This document shows, in pieces, positions 33,046-43,146 of a stretch of DNA of 64,000 nt. Made by a program: the position numbers and the translations under genes. This DNA is from OLB6 sp964493635. GTDB lineage: Bacteria > Bacteroidota > Ignavibacteria > Kapaibacteriales > Kapaibacteriaceae. The notes beneath the pieces are model-generated. The model was not told where the DNA came from, made no database searches, and was given only the letters and a program-made list of their open reading frames with translations. The stretch lies in assembly GCA_964493635.1 (NCBI GenBank), contig CAZBOW010000002.1, positions 88,890 to 152,889 on the forward strand, in the 5' to 3' direction. Numbering within the stretch: position 1 is the stretch's first letter; each line of letters opens with the position of its first letter.

Positions 33046-34945
33046 CTGCGAGAATACGAAGACGAACGCTTCGTTGCGCTATTCGCTCCAGCGGTGTCCG
33101 TGCCGGACGACGGTCGGTGTTCACCAAAATGGTGAGTCGATCCATACCCAACACCGTTCGAGCTGCCTCGGCACGGCGTGTGCGAAGCCGCTGATTGACG
33201 TCCTCCGCACCAAGAGCATCGGTGCTGGCAAGAACCTGTACTCTCTGACCGCGGGCCATAGCATCTTGTGCCGTTCGGAGTACGGTGGTGTCGATCAACC
33301 GGAACGTATCGCTGCCAAAGTCGAAGTAGCCCAGAATCATGTCGGATTCCTCGGCAGAGCAGATCACCGTGTCGATGGTACGACTACGTTCCTCGATACG
33401 CAGGAGCGTTGTTGCCGAGGCACGACTCGTCGCACCGGTAGTGTCGGTAGTTGTAATCCGAACATCAACCTCCACCGGACGGGCCGATGCCAGCGCCTTC
33501 CGATGAACCGTCAAACGAGCAACACTGCGTTCCAGTGAGGCCTGCAGGGGTTGTCCATCAGCTGTGGCCTCCACCTGCGACGTACACGGTCCGGCCTCGC
33601 ACGTCAGCACATGAGCCGCGGACAGCTCAACCGGTTGGATCATTTCCACTTCGGTGGTTCGAAGGCTGGTAAGGGGCTGTAGAACATCATTAACCAGAAA
33701 CTCGATGCGACGATCTTCTGAAGCTAACTCGGGATAGGGTCCCGCACCGTGCGACTCCATCAGGATCGTAACCTTGTTTTGATCAACGGGAAGATCACGA
33801 AGCACGGCATTGAGACGTGCTTTGGCAATAGCGCGGTCTTCGTCGGCGGACGTGCCCACCACGATTGTCAAACGATGTTCAGGATGCTCGACAATGTAGG
33901 AGCGGACAGCCTGGAGAATACTCGAGAACGGGCCGATCGGTTCCGTACTCTTTGCTGCAAAGAAGATCGCCGGATAGACGCGACGGACCGTATCCGTTTG
34001 CCGGACGTCGATGGCTGGAATTACAAGTTCGCTCGCAGCATCGCTGCCAACCTGGCGAGCACCCGGCATCGTAGAGGTCAGAACAACGGAGCTCTGGAGC
34101 AGGGGGACCTGCGGCTGCTGAACAACGGCTGGCGGTGGCGGTGGTGGAGGCGGTGGTGGTACCTGCTTGGGTTCCTGCTTGGGTTCCTGTTTGACGACTG
34201 GCAGGTTCCATCGCAGCTGCGCGCCGGCGGTGAGTGTAGAGACGGCCCACGGCACGGCCGTGGTGATATTCGTCACGGGATGCTGGTATCGGAGCATCGG
34301 CGATAGTGTTATGCTCGGTGAAAGCGGAAGATCATACCGCAGAGCAAGATCAAGAGCAACCACCAATCCAGCAGCATCAGGAAGGGCATCGTTGTATTCA
34401 TTGCGAACGCGGCGTCCGTTCTCGAACGTGTAGCCTTCAGGGCCGAGCAGCACCTCCTCTTGGTGAATGCTCGTAGTAACCGGCACACCTGCCTGCATGC
34501 CGGCCATTGCCCACAGACCAGAAGCCACCGGGATGGCTACATAGGGACGCAGCGTCACCGCCGTGTACGACAACTCAAGATCGTGACCAATCACTCCCTC
34601 GCGCACGTCCTGACCATCGATGAGGTTGTAGCCACGTTGCTGCTCGTGCAGTGCCACTGGCATCATGGTAGCACCTACCATGAGGCCCACCGACAACGGA
34701 CCGCCAGGAAGGCGCATGGCTGTTTGGTACTCAGCCCCGATCTCCAGGGATGCTGTCCAGCTCCACGTGTCCGTGAAGGTGACACAACACACCGGATGTG
34801 ATGGAAGCTGGTAGAACTGCAGGGCATGCAGTGCCCCTCCGCCGCGAAGTTCAGCCGTTAGTGAAAGAGGACTGTGCTCCTGGGCCGACAAACCAAGGTG
34901 AAGCGTTGCAAGTAGACAGGCAAGCCAAACAGTAGCCTTCATCAT
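33035..34945 (-). CDS. Outer-membrane protein with N-terminal barrel and OmpA-type C-terminal domains
   Basis: 636 residues with a signal peptide (1-21, ending GLSAQ). Residues 25-255 form a beta-barrel-like region. A low-complexity linker of KQEP repeats followed by ten consecutive prolines (about 255-280) leads to two OmpA-C-like folds: FFAAKSTEPIGPFSS ... NAVLRDL and GYFDFGSDTFRLID ... NQRLRTRRAEA. The domain order barrel-linker-OmpA suggests anchoring of the outer membrane to peptidoglycan. The start overlaps the stop of the 1203-aa T9SS gene by 4 bp. Confidence 0.85.
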   Translation of the reverse strand: MMKATVWLACLLATLHLGLSAQEHSPLSLTAELRGGGALHALQFYQLPSHPVCCVTFTDTWSWTASLEIGAEYQTAMRLPGGPLSVGLMVGATMMPVALHEQQRGYNLIDGQDVREGVIGHDLELSYTAVTLRPYVAIPVASGLWAMAGMQAGVPVTTSIHQEEVLLGPEGYTFENGRRVRNEYNDALPDAAGLVVALDLALRYDLPLSPSITLSPMLRYQHPVTNITTAVPWAVSTLTAGAQLRWNLPVVKQEPKQEPKQVPPPPPPPPPPAVVQQPQVPLLQSSVVLTSTMPGARQVGSDAASELVIPAIDVRQTDTVRRVYPAIFFAAKSTEPIGPFSSILQAVRSYIVEHPEHRLTIVVGTSADEDRAIAKARLNAVLRDLPVDQNKVTILMESHGAGPYPELASEDRRIEFLVNDVLQPLTSLRTTEVEMIQPVELSAAHVLTCEAGPCTSQVEATADGQPLQASLERSVARLTVHRKALASARPVEVDVRITTTDTTGATSRASATTLLRIEERSRTIDTVICSAEESDMILGYFDFGSDTFRLIDTTVLRTAQDAMARGQRVQVLASTDALGAEDVNQRLRTRRAEAARTVLGMDRLTILVNTDRRPARTPLERIAQRSVRLRILADAD

Positions 34946-37900
34946 CGTACAATCACCAGTGGATACGATGACATCCCAGCGGACGAGATTGCCACGAGTT
35001 GATACGTTCCGGGTAACACAGCCCGCAGATCCAAGGGCATGACGGAGCTTCCGGTGCTGGACACCGTAGCATCGTGTGTGACAACCTGCCGACCCATCGC
35101 ATCAAGGATTCGGAGGTGTACCGGTTCGTTCGTTGGAACATGGAGCGTAACGAGCACGCGGTCTGTGGCTGGCTGCGGTGCAATCTGTTCAATGGTCGGA
35201 GCCGACGATCGTACGATCCGACGCACCGGATCATCGTGCTCGATGCGCAATGTTCCCGACCGATAGGTGATCGGTACCGTCGTGCCAAAGCCAACGGCCG
35301 ACGTGTCGAAAACCAGTGGCGAAGTATCGATCTCTGCCATGCCGGGATAGCCAACGAGTCGGGCAATCTCCATCGTGCCAGTAAACACGCCGGTAACACG
35401 GAAGGTTATGGAACGCACGCCATTACGAACGTCCTGCGACAGAATACGAGCAGAACCAGCCGTTGTGCTGATGTCACGAGCGAGGTAGAGCCTCTCATCA
35501 ACAGTAAGCGTTGCTTCTAGGAATCGCTCTCCAGCATAGGCCTGCTGCTCGGAGATGGTTGCCATAATTGGCAGAGCTGTGGTGTCTCCGCGGGGTGGCG
35601 CGCTTACGGTTGGTGCCACGAGCGTAGCCGTCCCCTTGTAGTTCGCCAGTCGTATCGTGCTGGACGCCGCACACGGTTCAACGGCAAACACCACCTCGGC
35701 AGCATCACTGATCGCACCTCCGGCATATCGCAGCGTAATCACCACCGAATCGCGTGGTCCGATCACGATGGGGAGTGCTGTCACCACGGTTACGGGTTCG
35801 CCCGCCCCAATCGATGCCTCGGTAATGGTAAGCGGATTATCCGAGCGATTTCGCAACACGACTTCGCGGTCCGGAATCTCCGGAATGAACGGCAGAACAC
35901 TATGTGATAACTGCAAGTCTGCACCCGAACCGCGACCTTGCAGACGAATCGTCCGCTCGATGGAGCGCTGGTTCGCATAGCGAATCACCACCTTCGCCGA
36001 ATCGGCACCCAAACGTCGGGGAGCAAACTCCACATCCAGCACCAGTGTCCCACCAGGTGGGATCACGGTATCCGGTACAAGATTTAGCACCCGGAATTGC
36101 GCCAATAAGCCCCGTTCAATAAAGACCGTGTTGATCACAAGGTCCACAGCATCATTGTTTCGCAGCATTGCCAGCGTGCGGACCTGCTGCTGCCCGACGC
36201 ATACGTCACCAAAGTCTTCTTCTGCCACCAGTAGGCTAAGGTTACGATCGATCGATTGCTGTTCAACGGGAATGAAGAAGATCCGTCCACAAAACTCCAG
36301 CACCATCGTATCCCGCAGCAAACCGGTATCAGCAGGGACGCTGGTGAGCTGCACGTTCAGACAGGCCCCCGGCAGGACCGTATCGCCATTTACGTTGTTA
36401 GTGATACGCAGCCACGAACCATCGCGCAGATAACTACTGCGGATGATTGCCGGCACGGTACCCGTGTTGCACACCTCGGCCGTAAATGTCGCGATAGTCT
36501 GTTCGCCAATCAAGGCATCAGCGATGCGAAGAGGAGTCACCGACAGTTCAACCGGAGCGATCCGGAAGACGTCGTCGGACATGTCGGTCTCCGGCGCTGA
36601 AACGCGTCGGAGCAGTGCATTCCGTGTGCTATCGATCGACGTGCTCACGAGCGTGGAACCGTCGGGACTGAAGGCAAGGAAGGTCATGCGATTCTGGTGT
36701 CCGGCAGCCGAGCCCGTTGGCGGAAGCACCGTAGCCTGAGCCATGTCGTACACCACAAACTGAGGGCTGTACTCAAAGCCCATTGCCATAAAGGTGTTGC
36801 TCGGTGTGAACGACAGACTCACGGCTTCGCTTGTTTCGCGATAGATGATCTTTACAATCGACGATGATTCCATGTCGAAGACAAACGTGCGCTGCTCCTT
36901 GGCACCATTGGCGATATCCGTGCGACGCTTTCCGGCCAAGCCAGCCAACCGACCATCAACCGACGAAGCTACCCGGTGCACATACGGACCCACTGCCTCG
37001 AGCAATCCGGTGTTCGCTGTGCGCTCCTCGGTGCCTGTATCGGTGTTGTAGATACTGACCGTACCGTCTAACAACGCTACAGTAAACCGTGTACCTGCCA
37101 CCGACGACGACGCAATGGGGTTTCCAAAGACAATCGATGAAGTCTCTTGCAATGTGGACGTCGTGTACCGTGCAACACGCGCCGTCTGTTGAGGTAGCAC
37201 ATACGTTGTTGCCCCATCGCTGCTGCTGGCTAGGGCTTGCACAAGGATATCCGATGGAAGGGCAACGGATTGTTGCGGCACCGCAGTAGCCTGTGCAAAT
37301 CGCATCAAACTTCCACCGCGCCTTCCAACCTGTGCTGTACTGACAACAACGTCCCGTGAGCCACCCACGTAGCACATGGCTACAACGCTGGCCCCGGCCT
37401 CGAGTGGTGCCCGATACGAAGCCGTTTGCTGGCCCGTGGCCACATCCCATTCGTTGATCGTGCCATCGGTATAGGCTACTACCAGATGCTGCCCCGATCG
37501 TGAATAGGCAGCTGTTGTTGCCGAGGCTTCCGGCCCCGTGAGCCACCGGGGTTCAGACGCTTGGAATTTTTGCGATACGCGAATCCGTGCACTGTCCGTA
37601 AACGTGACAGGAACCTCCCACCGGTAGGTTGAATCCAGCGTGGAGTCGATGGCAACCCATGATTGACCATTGTCGGGGGTGAACTCCACAAAGGAGTAGA
37701 ATCCGGGGATAGCCCCCTTCCATCGAATGTCAACCTCCTGGCACGGAGCGAAGGACTCCCCTCCATTGGGTGCGGTGATTTGCAGGATGGTGCGCTGTGG
37801 ATAGGTACGAGGATTGGCCACCACCATCAGGGTGCGGCGCATACCACCCTCGAAGTACACGGAAACCACGCCAGCAATGGGATCGGTCGTGGTTGGCGTA

Positions 37901-38553
37901 CAAATCACATCAATGCGGTACTCCAACGGGGAGATCACCATCACCGGTGGTTGTCCGGTACGGAAGGATCCCTTCCATACCACCGTGATCTCCGGATGGC
38001 TGGACGTGACGGAGTCGATCATGATCATCCGTTCCTGACCATTTTGAAGCGCAGCCTCGGTGGCCACAACCTTCAACTTCAAGGTGTCGGAGCGCCCCAC
38101 CGGTACCGATTCGAAATCGGCATAGCCCGGCAGATTCCTACTCAGGCTGTCGCGGAAGACAACGTTGGCGCCAACATTTCTGCTCAGCGGGCGGCGATAG
38201 GCAAGCGATGCCGTCTGACCCTGATGCGTCACCAACAAATCCACGAGGAACGAATCGAACTGTGAATTCACCCATTCAATCACGTGGATGCCCTGTCCCT
38301 CGTGCGTTACGGAGGCCGGTCGCAGAGCGGTGTTGCTCTGAATCAACATCACGTTGGTAGCGGAGATGGTAAGGGGCTGTTGGTCGCTGGTAACTCTGCA
38401 GCGTACGCGAACCTTGGGATAGGCACTCAGGTCCACATCGCTGCCACCGGAGAACGCAACGCCGGATACCTGGAGCTGTGACTGCGCCGATGGTGCCCAC
38501 GCAGTCCACGCCAGCACCATCAAAAGGATACAAACGATCCGAGGGTGTCGCAT
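34942..38553 (-). CDS. Large secreted T9SS protein with WD40-like and ASH-type domains
   Basis: 1203 residues with a signal peptide ending near PSAQS. Residues about 270-330 (PNGGESFAPCQEVDIRWKG) resemble an Ig-like/GPI-anchored module. A WD40/quinoprotein-like propeller follows (SGQHLVVAYTDGTINEWDV, HQNRMTFLAFSPDGSTLVS). Residues about 690-1000 contain two or three choice-of-anchor-D/ASH domains (FGDVCVGQQQVRTL ... LDVEFAPRRLGADSAK). The C-terminus (PQPATDRVLVTLHV ... PGTYQLVAISSAG) is a T9SS sorting domain. It is a surface protein of unknown role. Confidence 0.87.
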   Translation of the reverse strand: MRHPRIVCILLMVLAWTAWAPSAQSQLQVSGVAFSGGSDVDLSAYPKVRVRCRVTSDQQPLTISATNVMLIQSNTALRPASVTHEGQGIHVIEWVNSQFDSFLVDLLVTHQGQTASLAYRRPLSRNVGANVVFRDSLSRNLPGYADFESVPVGRSDTLKLKVVATEAALQNGQERMIMIDSVTSSHPEITVVWKGSFRTGQPPVMVISPLEYRIDVICTPTTTDPIAGVVSVYFEGGMRRTLMVVANPRTYPQRTILQITAPNGGESFAPCQEVDIRWKGAIPGFYSFVEFTPDNGQSWVAIDSTLDSTYRWEVPVTFTDSARIRVSQKFQASEPRWLTGPEASATTAAYSRSGQHLVVAYTDGTINEWDVATGQQTASYRAPLEAGASVVAMCYVGGSRDVVVSTAQVGRRGGSLMRFAQATAVPQQSVALPSDILVQALASSSDGATTYVLPQQTARVARYTTSTLQETSSIVFGNPIASSSVAGTRFTVALLDGTVSIYNTDTGTEERTANTGLLEAVGPYVHRVASSVDGRLAGLAGKRRTDIANGAKEQRTFVFDMESSSIVKIIYRETSEAVSLSFTPSNTFMAMGFEYSPQFVVYDMAQATVLPPTGSAAGHQNRMTFLAFSPDGSTLVSTSIDSTRNALLRRVSAPETDMSDDVFRIAPVELSVTPLRIADALIGEQTIATFTAEVCNTGTVPAIIRSSYLRDGSWLRITNNVNGDTVLPGACLNVQLTSVPADTGLLRDTMVLEFCGRIFFIPVEQQSIDRNLSLLVAEEDFGDVCVGQQQVRTLAMLRNNDAVDLVINTVFIERGLLAQFRVLNLVPDTVIPPGGTLVLDVEFAPRRLGADSAKVVIRYANQRSIERTIRLQGRGSGADLQLSHSVLPFIPEIPDREVVLRNRSDNPLTITEASIGAGEPVTVVTALPIVIGPRDSVVITLRYAGGAISDAAEVVFAVEPCAASSTIRLANYKGTATLVAPTVSAPPRGDTTALPIMATISEQQAYAGERFLEATLTVDERLYLARDISTTAGSARILSQDVRNGVRSITFRVTGVFTGTMEIARLVGYPGMAEIDTSPLVFDTSAVGFGTTVPITYRSGTLRIEHDDPVRRIVRSSAPTIEQIAPQPATDRVLVTLHVPTNEPVHLRILDAMGRQVVTHDATVSSTGSSVMPLDLRAVLPGTYQLVAISSAGMSSYPLVIVR

Positions 38554-38560
38554 AGGAGTG

Positions 38561-39346
38561 TTAAAAACCCTCAGCTACGTAGCGTGCAAGGAAATCGACC
38601 ACTTCAGGGTCGGTTGTTGCTCGTAGCGCTGGAACATCGCCCTGAAACCGCACGACTCCATCAACAATCATGGCTACGTTGTCAGCAATATTGAAGATGC
38701 TGAACATATCGTGCGTAATCACCAAGGAGGTTACCTGTAGCTTTTGTGCAAGATCACCGATCATGTCATCGATCTGCTGTGACGTCACAGGGTCGAGACC
38801 TGTTGTAGGTTCATCATAGAAAATGTACTCTGGCTGCCCAACCAGGGCTCGGGCCACACCAACGCGCTTTCGCATGCCTCCCGACAAGTCCGAGGGCTTT
38901 TTGTTACGCAGGATCGCATACTCGCGTTCGAACTCCGCGGACCCTTCACCAGTCAGATCGGGCAGAAGGCCTACAGAACTCAACACGCGTCGTGCCTCCG
39001 ACTCCAGCATCGAGCGATCATGAATTCCATGTTCGACCAAACTGATCACAACGTTGTCGAAGACCGTCATCGAGTCGAACAGTGCCGCGCCTTGGAAGAC
39101 GTAGCCGATCTTCTTTCGCATGGAGAACAGCTCTGCATGCGACAGCGACTCAAGATCCCGTCCGTCAATCAGAACCGTACCGGCGTCGGCCTTCAATAGG
39201 CCCACGATGTGCTTCAACAGAACACTCTTTCCGGATCCGGACTTACCGATGACACACGTTGTGCTGCCAGTGGGGATCACCAGATCAATACCCTTCAGCA
39301 CTTCCTTCGTACCAAAGGACTTCCGTATGCCACGCAGTTCAATCAT
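38561..39346 (-). CDS. ABC transporter ATP-binding protein, MlaF/Ttg2A-like
   Basis: 261 residues. Walker A GKSGSGKSVLLKH, signature LSGGMRKRVGVARAL and Walker B IFYDEPTTGLDP are intact, and the pattern GSGKSVLLKHIVGLLKAD with FEREYAIL resembles MlaF-type ATPases that energise phospholipid or Mce transport. No MlaE permease or MlaD/Mce protein is adjacent, so the partner lies elsewhere. It starts 3 bp after the stop of the double ABC ATPase gene. Confidence 0.9.
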   Translation of the reverse strand: MIELRGIRKSFGTKEVLKGIDLVIPTGSTTCVIGKSGSGKSVLLKHIVGLLKADAGTVLIDGRDLESLSHAELFSMRKKIGYVFQGAALFDSMTVFDNVVISLVEHGIHDRSMLESEARRVLSSVGLLPDLTGEGSAEFEREYAILRNKKPSDLSGGMRKRVGVARALVGQPEYIFYDEPTTGLDPVTSQQIDDMIGDLAQKLQVTSLVITHDMFSIFNIADNVAMIVDGVVRFQGDVPALRATTDPEVVDFLARYVAEGF

Positions 39347-39349
39347 GGC

Positions 39350-41143
39350 TTAGGCTACACCCCGCTCCGCAGCGCGATCTCGGATTTGCTGAACAGTGCC
39401 TACCGGAATGGCTTCGATCAAGCTGCGCGTGTAGGCTTGTTGAGGATTTTCGTAGATCTCCGTGGCGGAACCCATTTCAACGATCTTACCGGCATTCATC
39501 ACCGCAATCCGATCACTGATGAACTTCACCACACTCAAGTCGTGCGAGATGAAGATGTACGTCAGGTTGAATTCGTCGCGAAGCTGTACAAGTAGATTCA
39601 GCACCTGCGCCTGGACGCTGACGTCCAACGCGCTGACGGATTCGTCGCAGATCAACAGCTTCGGCTTCAGAGCAAGAGCCCGGGCCACGCAGATGCGCTG
39701 ACGCTGACCACCCGAGAACTCGTGCGGGTAGTTGTTGAAGTGACGAGGAAGTAAGTCGACCTTATCCAGAAGGTACAGGACCTGTTCCTTACGATCGGCA
39801 TCGTTTTCACCGATGCCGTGGACGCGCAGTACCTCCGTAATGGCGCTTCCAACGCTCAACCGAGGATTGAGCGATGAATAGGGATCCTGGAAGATGATCT
39901 GGAAGTCCTTGCGCATGTTCTTCAACTGCGCCGATCCCAGTGCTCGTACGTTGACTCCGTTGAACATGACCGATCCTGCCGTGGGCTCTACTAACCGCAG
40001 GATAGCTCTTCCGGTTGTGGTCTTTCCACATCCGGACTCACCTACCAAGCCTAGGGTTTCTCCAGGCTTCACATCGAAGCTTACATCGTCGACGGCCTTG
40101 ACATATCCCGACGTCTTGCCGAAGAAGCCAGACTTGATCGGGAAGTGTACTTCAAGATTCTGTACGTCAAGCAGCGGTTGCTGCGCTGCCAGGTGGGTGT
40201 TGCGCTGTTGAATATCCTCGGCAGTGAATTCCAGCTGATGCACCAAAGCATCCACATTGTTCGCAGACCGCTCGGTGATCGTTCCATCGGCGGCTTCGTC
40301 CATGAAGTCGCGCACGGTAGGGAGAATCTTGAGCTTCTTATCGAGACGGGGCCTACACGCCAGAAGCCCCTTTGTATACGGATGCTGTGGATCTTCGAAG
40401 ATCTGCAGGACTGGGCCTTGTTCCACGATGTTTCCCTTGTACATCACAATCACGTCGTCGGCAATCTCTGCGATCACGCCAAGGTCGTGGGTGATGAACA
40501 TCATGGACATTCCATGGTTGTGTTGTAGTCCGCGCATCAAATCGAGGATGGTCGCCTGGACGGTTACATCCAATGCTGTCGTCGGCTCATCGGCGATCAG
40601 CAAATCTGGATTGCAGCTCATGGCCATGGCAATCATCACGCGTTGCTTCTGCCCCCCGGATAACTGGTGGGGATAGGATGTGAGCATCTGCTCGGGTCGC
40701 GGAAGCTGAACCTCCTTGAGCAGTTCCAGTGTGCGCTGGCGAGCTACCTGCTTATCCACGTTCTGGTGCAGTTGAATGGCCTCGATGATCTGATCGCCAC
40801 AGGTAAACACCGGATTGAGGGACGTCATCGGCTCTTGGAAGATCATCGCAAGGCGATTGCCACGGTACGTGCGCATGCGATCTTCCGGCAACTGGAGCAG
40901 GTCTGTTTTTTGGCCATCCTTCTCATGAAATATGGCCTGGCCACCTACGATCCTACCAGGAGGCGTTTGAATCAGCCGCATCACGCTTAGACTGGTCACA
41001 GACTTGCCGGAGCCCGACTCACCCACGATCCCAAGTGTACGACCCTTATGAACAGTGAACGATACGTCGTTCACCGCCCGCATCACGTGGTGATCGGTGC
41101 GAAACTCTGTGATCAGATTGCGGACTTCAAGAAGCGGTTGCAT
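39350..41143 (-). CDS. Oligopeptide/dipeptide ABC transporter, fused DppD-DppF-type ATPase
   Basis: 597 residues with two full nucleotide-binding domains. Domain 1 has GESGSGKSVTSLSV, LSGGQKQRVMIAMAM and IADEPTTALD; domain 2 has GESGCGKTTTGRAI, FSGGQRQRICVARAL and ICDESVSALD. Each is followed by the oligopeptide-type C-terminal extension (PYTKGLLACRP, AYTRSLIEAIP). Such fusions (YejF/GsiA-like) serve peptide or glutathione importers. No permease or binding protein is nearby. The start MQPLLEVRNL at 41143 is preferred over an upstream ATG that overlaps the exporter gene. Confidence 0.93.
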   Translation of the reverse strand: MQPLLEVRNLITEFRTDHHVMRAVNDVSFTVHKGRTLGIVGESGSGKSVTSLSVMRLIQTPPGRIVGGQAIFHEKDGQKTDLLQLPEDRMRTYRGNRLAMIFQEPMTSLNPVFTCGDQIIEAIQLHQNVDKQVARQRTLELLKEVQLPRPEQMLTSYPHQLSGGQKQRVMIAMAMSCNPDLLIADEPTTALDVTVQATILDLMRGLQHNHGMSMMFITHDLGVIAEIADDVIVMYKGNIVEQGPVLQIFEDPQHPYTKGLLACRPRLDKKLKILPTVRDFMDEAADGTITERSANNVDALVHQLEFTAEDIQQRNTHLAAQQPLLDVQNLEVHFPIKSGFFGKTSGYVKAVDDVSFDVKPGETLGLVGESGCGKTTTGRAILRLVEPTAGSVMFNGVNVRALGSAQLKNMRKDFQIIFQDPYSSLNPRLSVGSAITEVLRVHGIGENDADRKEQVLYLLDKVDLLPRHFNNYPHEFSGGQRQRICVARALALKPKLLICDESVSALDVSVQAQVLNLLVQLRDEFNLTYIFISHDLSVVKFISDRIAVMNAGKIVEMGSATEIYENPQQAYTRSLIEAIPVGTVQQIRDRAAERGVA

Positions 41144-41157
41144 ACTGTCCTTCCAAC

Positions 41158-42483
41158 CTACGTGGATCGTTGAGGCGACCATAAAGATACGTGCTTCTTG
41201 GCTGCTACCACGGAGTATCCGCTACCCAAGATCCGCCCAACGGCGATAGCAACAGCACCGGCTATCGCTCCATTCCAGGTGGTCGAGCCAACAAGTCCGG
41301 CCATGACCAGTGTAAGGCCCCCTACCTCGATCAATGCGGCAATCGTCACGTGAACAGTTTTCCGCTCCACAATGAGAACACTCCGCTGGAGCGAGAACAA
41401 GGCAGCCGTTGCAGGCATCACCAGTTGCACCAGGGTTGGCAGGTAGGCAACGTCCACGAGCGACGGACTCAGTCCAAAGATTCCCCCGAAGACCAGCCGG
41501 TAAAGGGGTGTCACCAGTACAACCAGCAACAGTCCAGCAGTACTGGCAATGGTGATGTACCACGCCACACGACGCACGGTGGCATAGGAATCACGCGACT
41601 CGCCAAGGTAGGCAATGCCAACTTCTTGGTACGAGAACCCGAAGCTGCGGAAGAGGAAGATCAGAGCATTCACTACGGGCAGTACCGCCAGCGATTGCAC
41701 GGGAAACGGTGCTTTGCTGACAAAAAGAGACACAATTGGCATCGACACAAACCCAATCACGGAGGTCAAGGCCAGCGGCAGAAAGAACGTCAGGATGCTG
41801 CGGTTCGTGGGAGGGGGCTCGCAGGTGCTAAGGTTCTGTGCGCGGTAGGAGCGCACCACTCCGCGAGCCATCCAGCGGGTTGCCAACGCTTCGCCAACAA
41901 CTCCCGCAGTGAGCCCGGCCGCACCGAGCGTGATTCCCTCGACGGATTCGGTGAAAAAGAAGACGACGGCCGTAATCAACATCGAAACCAGCCGCACCAC
42001 CGTACCAAGTGCGACGTTCCGTGTTTGATTATTCCGAATCATCAAGCCTTGGTAGAATCGACGTACACCAATGGCCGCCGGCCACGGAATCAGTAGAAGC
42101 AGCCCCTGATGGAGCCGCCAGCCAATTTCTGGTGCAACGCCGATAACACCGTAGGCAATGGCATCGAACACGGGTGGTAGGCATACCGTGATCATTCCGA
42201 GCGTTACCACAACGTTGGTCAGCACCATGAATCGTCGGAGGCGTTCCTCAGCCGCACGATCCTTAGCCAGGGCCACGCTGGTACTCAGTAAGTGAATCAC
42301 GGGTGACTCGATGAGCATTGCCAGCGCAATTGCTACGCCATATGCTGCCAGGTTGTAGGTTGCATCCGGAAGCCGTGCGATGAAGATCGTGAGCGTAGGA
42401 CCTTCAACGGCCATCAGTAACCAGGTGAAACTGAGCGGGGCCCAAAAGCGTACAATCCCGCGTGTTGTGGTTACTGGTTTCAT
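41158..42483 (-). CDS. MATE/MOP-superfamily-like integral membrane protein
   Basis: 441 residues with about 12 predicted membrane helices and an internal two-fold pattern of APLSFTWLLMAVEGP and LPLALTSVIGFVSMP, as in MATE/MOP flippases. MATE proteins export drugs or lipid-linked substrates by Na+ or H+ antiport. The substrate is unknown. The ATG at 42483 is chosen; a TTG two codons upstream is possible. It leads the six-gene minus-strand run and diverges from the gene at 42510. Confidence 0.8.
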   Translation of the reverse strand: MKPVTTTRGIVRFWAPLSFTWLLMAVEGPTLTIFIARLPDATYNLAAYGVAIALAMLIESPVIHLLSTSVALAKDRAAEERLRRFMVLTNVVVTLGMITVCLPPVFDAIAYGVIGVAPEIGWRLHQGLLLLIPWPAAIGVRRFYQGLMIRNNQTRNVALGTVVRLVSMLITAVVFFFTESVEGITLGAAGLTAGVVGEALATRWMARGVVRSYRAQNLSTCEPPPTNRSILTFFLPLALTSVIGFVSMPIVSLFVSKAPFPVQSLAVLPVVNALIFLFRSFGFSYQEVGIAYLGESRDSYATVRRVAWYITIASTAGLLLVVLVTPLYRLVFGGIFGLSPSLVDVAYLPTLVQLVMPATAALFSLQRSVLIVERKTVHVTIAALIEVGGLTLVMAGLVGSTTWNGAIAGAVAIAVGRILGSGYSVVAAKKHVSLWSPQRST

Positions 42484-42509
42484 GTACAAACTTCGGCAGG
42501 AACACTGTC

Positions 42510-43043
42510 ATGATCTATTTCGAGGAAGTTCAGCGCCCACCAAAGGCCATGAACATTGTTCTCTACATTGCGATGACGATGGTTACTCTGGCCGCCGCAC
42601 TGAACGTCTTTCTTTCGTTCGAACTCGGTTCTGACGCATCGTGGGTTGAGCACGTCGTGCCGGCCCTGCTCTTGTTGTTGATTCCGATCTCCATTATGGT
42701 TCTGTTTCGCAGAAGCCGTCAAACGGTCATCATCAACGATACCGAGATCCGCGTGCGCCAGAGCCCCTTTCATCGAAAGGACCGCGTGTTTCCTTGGACG
42801 GACGTCACCACAGCGATCTACCGACCCATGAGCCCCATGGGTGAGTTTGGTGGCTGGGGCATTCGCTACAACATGAATGGCGCCTGGGGGTACGTCCTCG
42901 GGGGCGACCGCGGCATTGAACTACACCTTGCCAACGGCAAGAAGCGTATCGTCTCCATTGTAGATGGGCAAGGGGCTCGGGCGGCGCTGGAAGCCGTGCA
43001 CACCCAGCAGGGAGTGAACATCCGGTTCTTAACACAACGGTAG
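42510..43043 (+). CDS. Membrane protein of unknown function (DUF6141/PH-like)
   Basis: 177 residues with two membrane helices (about 18-38 and 52-68), then a basic turn and a cytoplasmic beta-rich domain. GGWGIRYNMNGAWGYVLGG and GIELHLANGKKRIVSI recall the DUF6141-type/bacterial PH-like proteins, for which no function is known. The start has AGGAAC 8 nt upstream. An upstream in-frame ATG would overlap the divergent exporter gene. Confidence 0.72.
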   Translation: MIYFEEVQRPPKAMNIVLYIAMTMVTLAAALNVFLSFELGSDASWVEHVVPALLLLLIPISIMVLFRRSRQTVIINDTEIRVRQSPFHRKDRVFPWTDVTTAIYRPMSPMGEFGGWGIRYNMNGAWGYVLGGDRGIELHLANGKKRIVSIVDGQGARAALEAVHTQQGVNIRFLTQR

Positions 43044-43088
43044 CTGAAGCTTTACGAGAGCGTTACGACGCCGTAACACCTGTCGGAT

Positions 43089-43120
43089 AGGTTTGCGTGC
43101 ACTGCACAACACAAACCTTT
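43089..43120 (+). terminator. Possible terminator upstream of the PhoX gene
   Basis: AGGTTTG (43089-43095) pairs with CAAACCT (43112-43118); GTGCA/TGCAC pairs inside. TTTT follows the distal arm. It could end transcription of the membrane-protein gene or act in the leader of the next gene. Confidence 0.35.
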
Positions 43121-43146
43121 TCCACCACCATCACACAGGTGTTCTC

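Noticed and set aside
34130..34195. GGTGGC/GGTTCC-rich repeats as a regulatory repeat array
   Set aside because: They encode the polyproline and KQEP linker of the OmpA-type protein, a normal low-complexity tether.
39350..41182. Longer start at 41182 for the double ABC ATPase, next to GTATCTTT
   Set aside because: The 13 added residues do not resemble ABC N-termini and overlap the exporter gene; the GTATCTT here is inside coding sequence, so it was not counted as a promoter.
41191..42096. 301-codon plus-strand open frame opposite the MATE-like gene
   Set aside because: Strongly biased to Gln, His, Asn and Gly, the expected complement of a membrane-protein gene.
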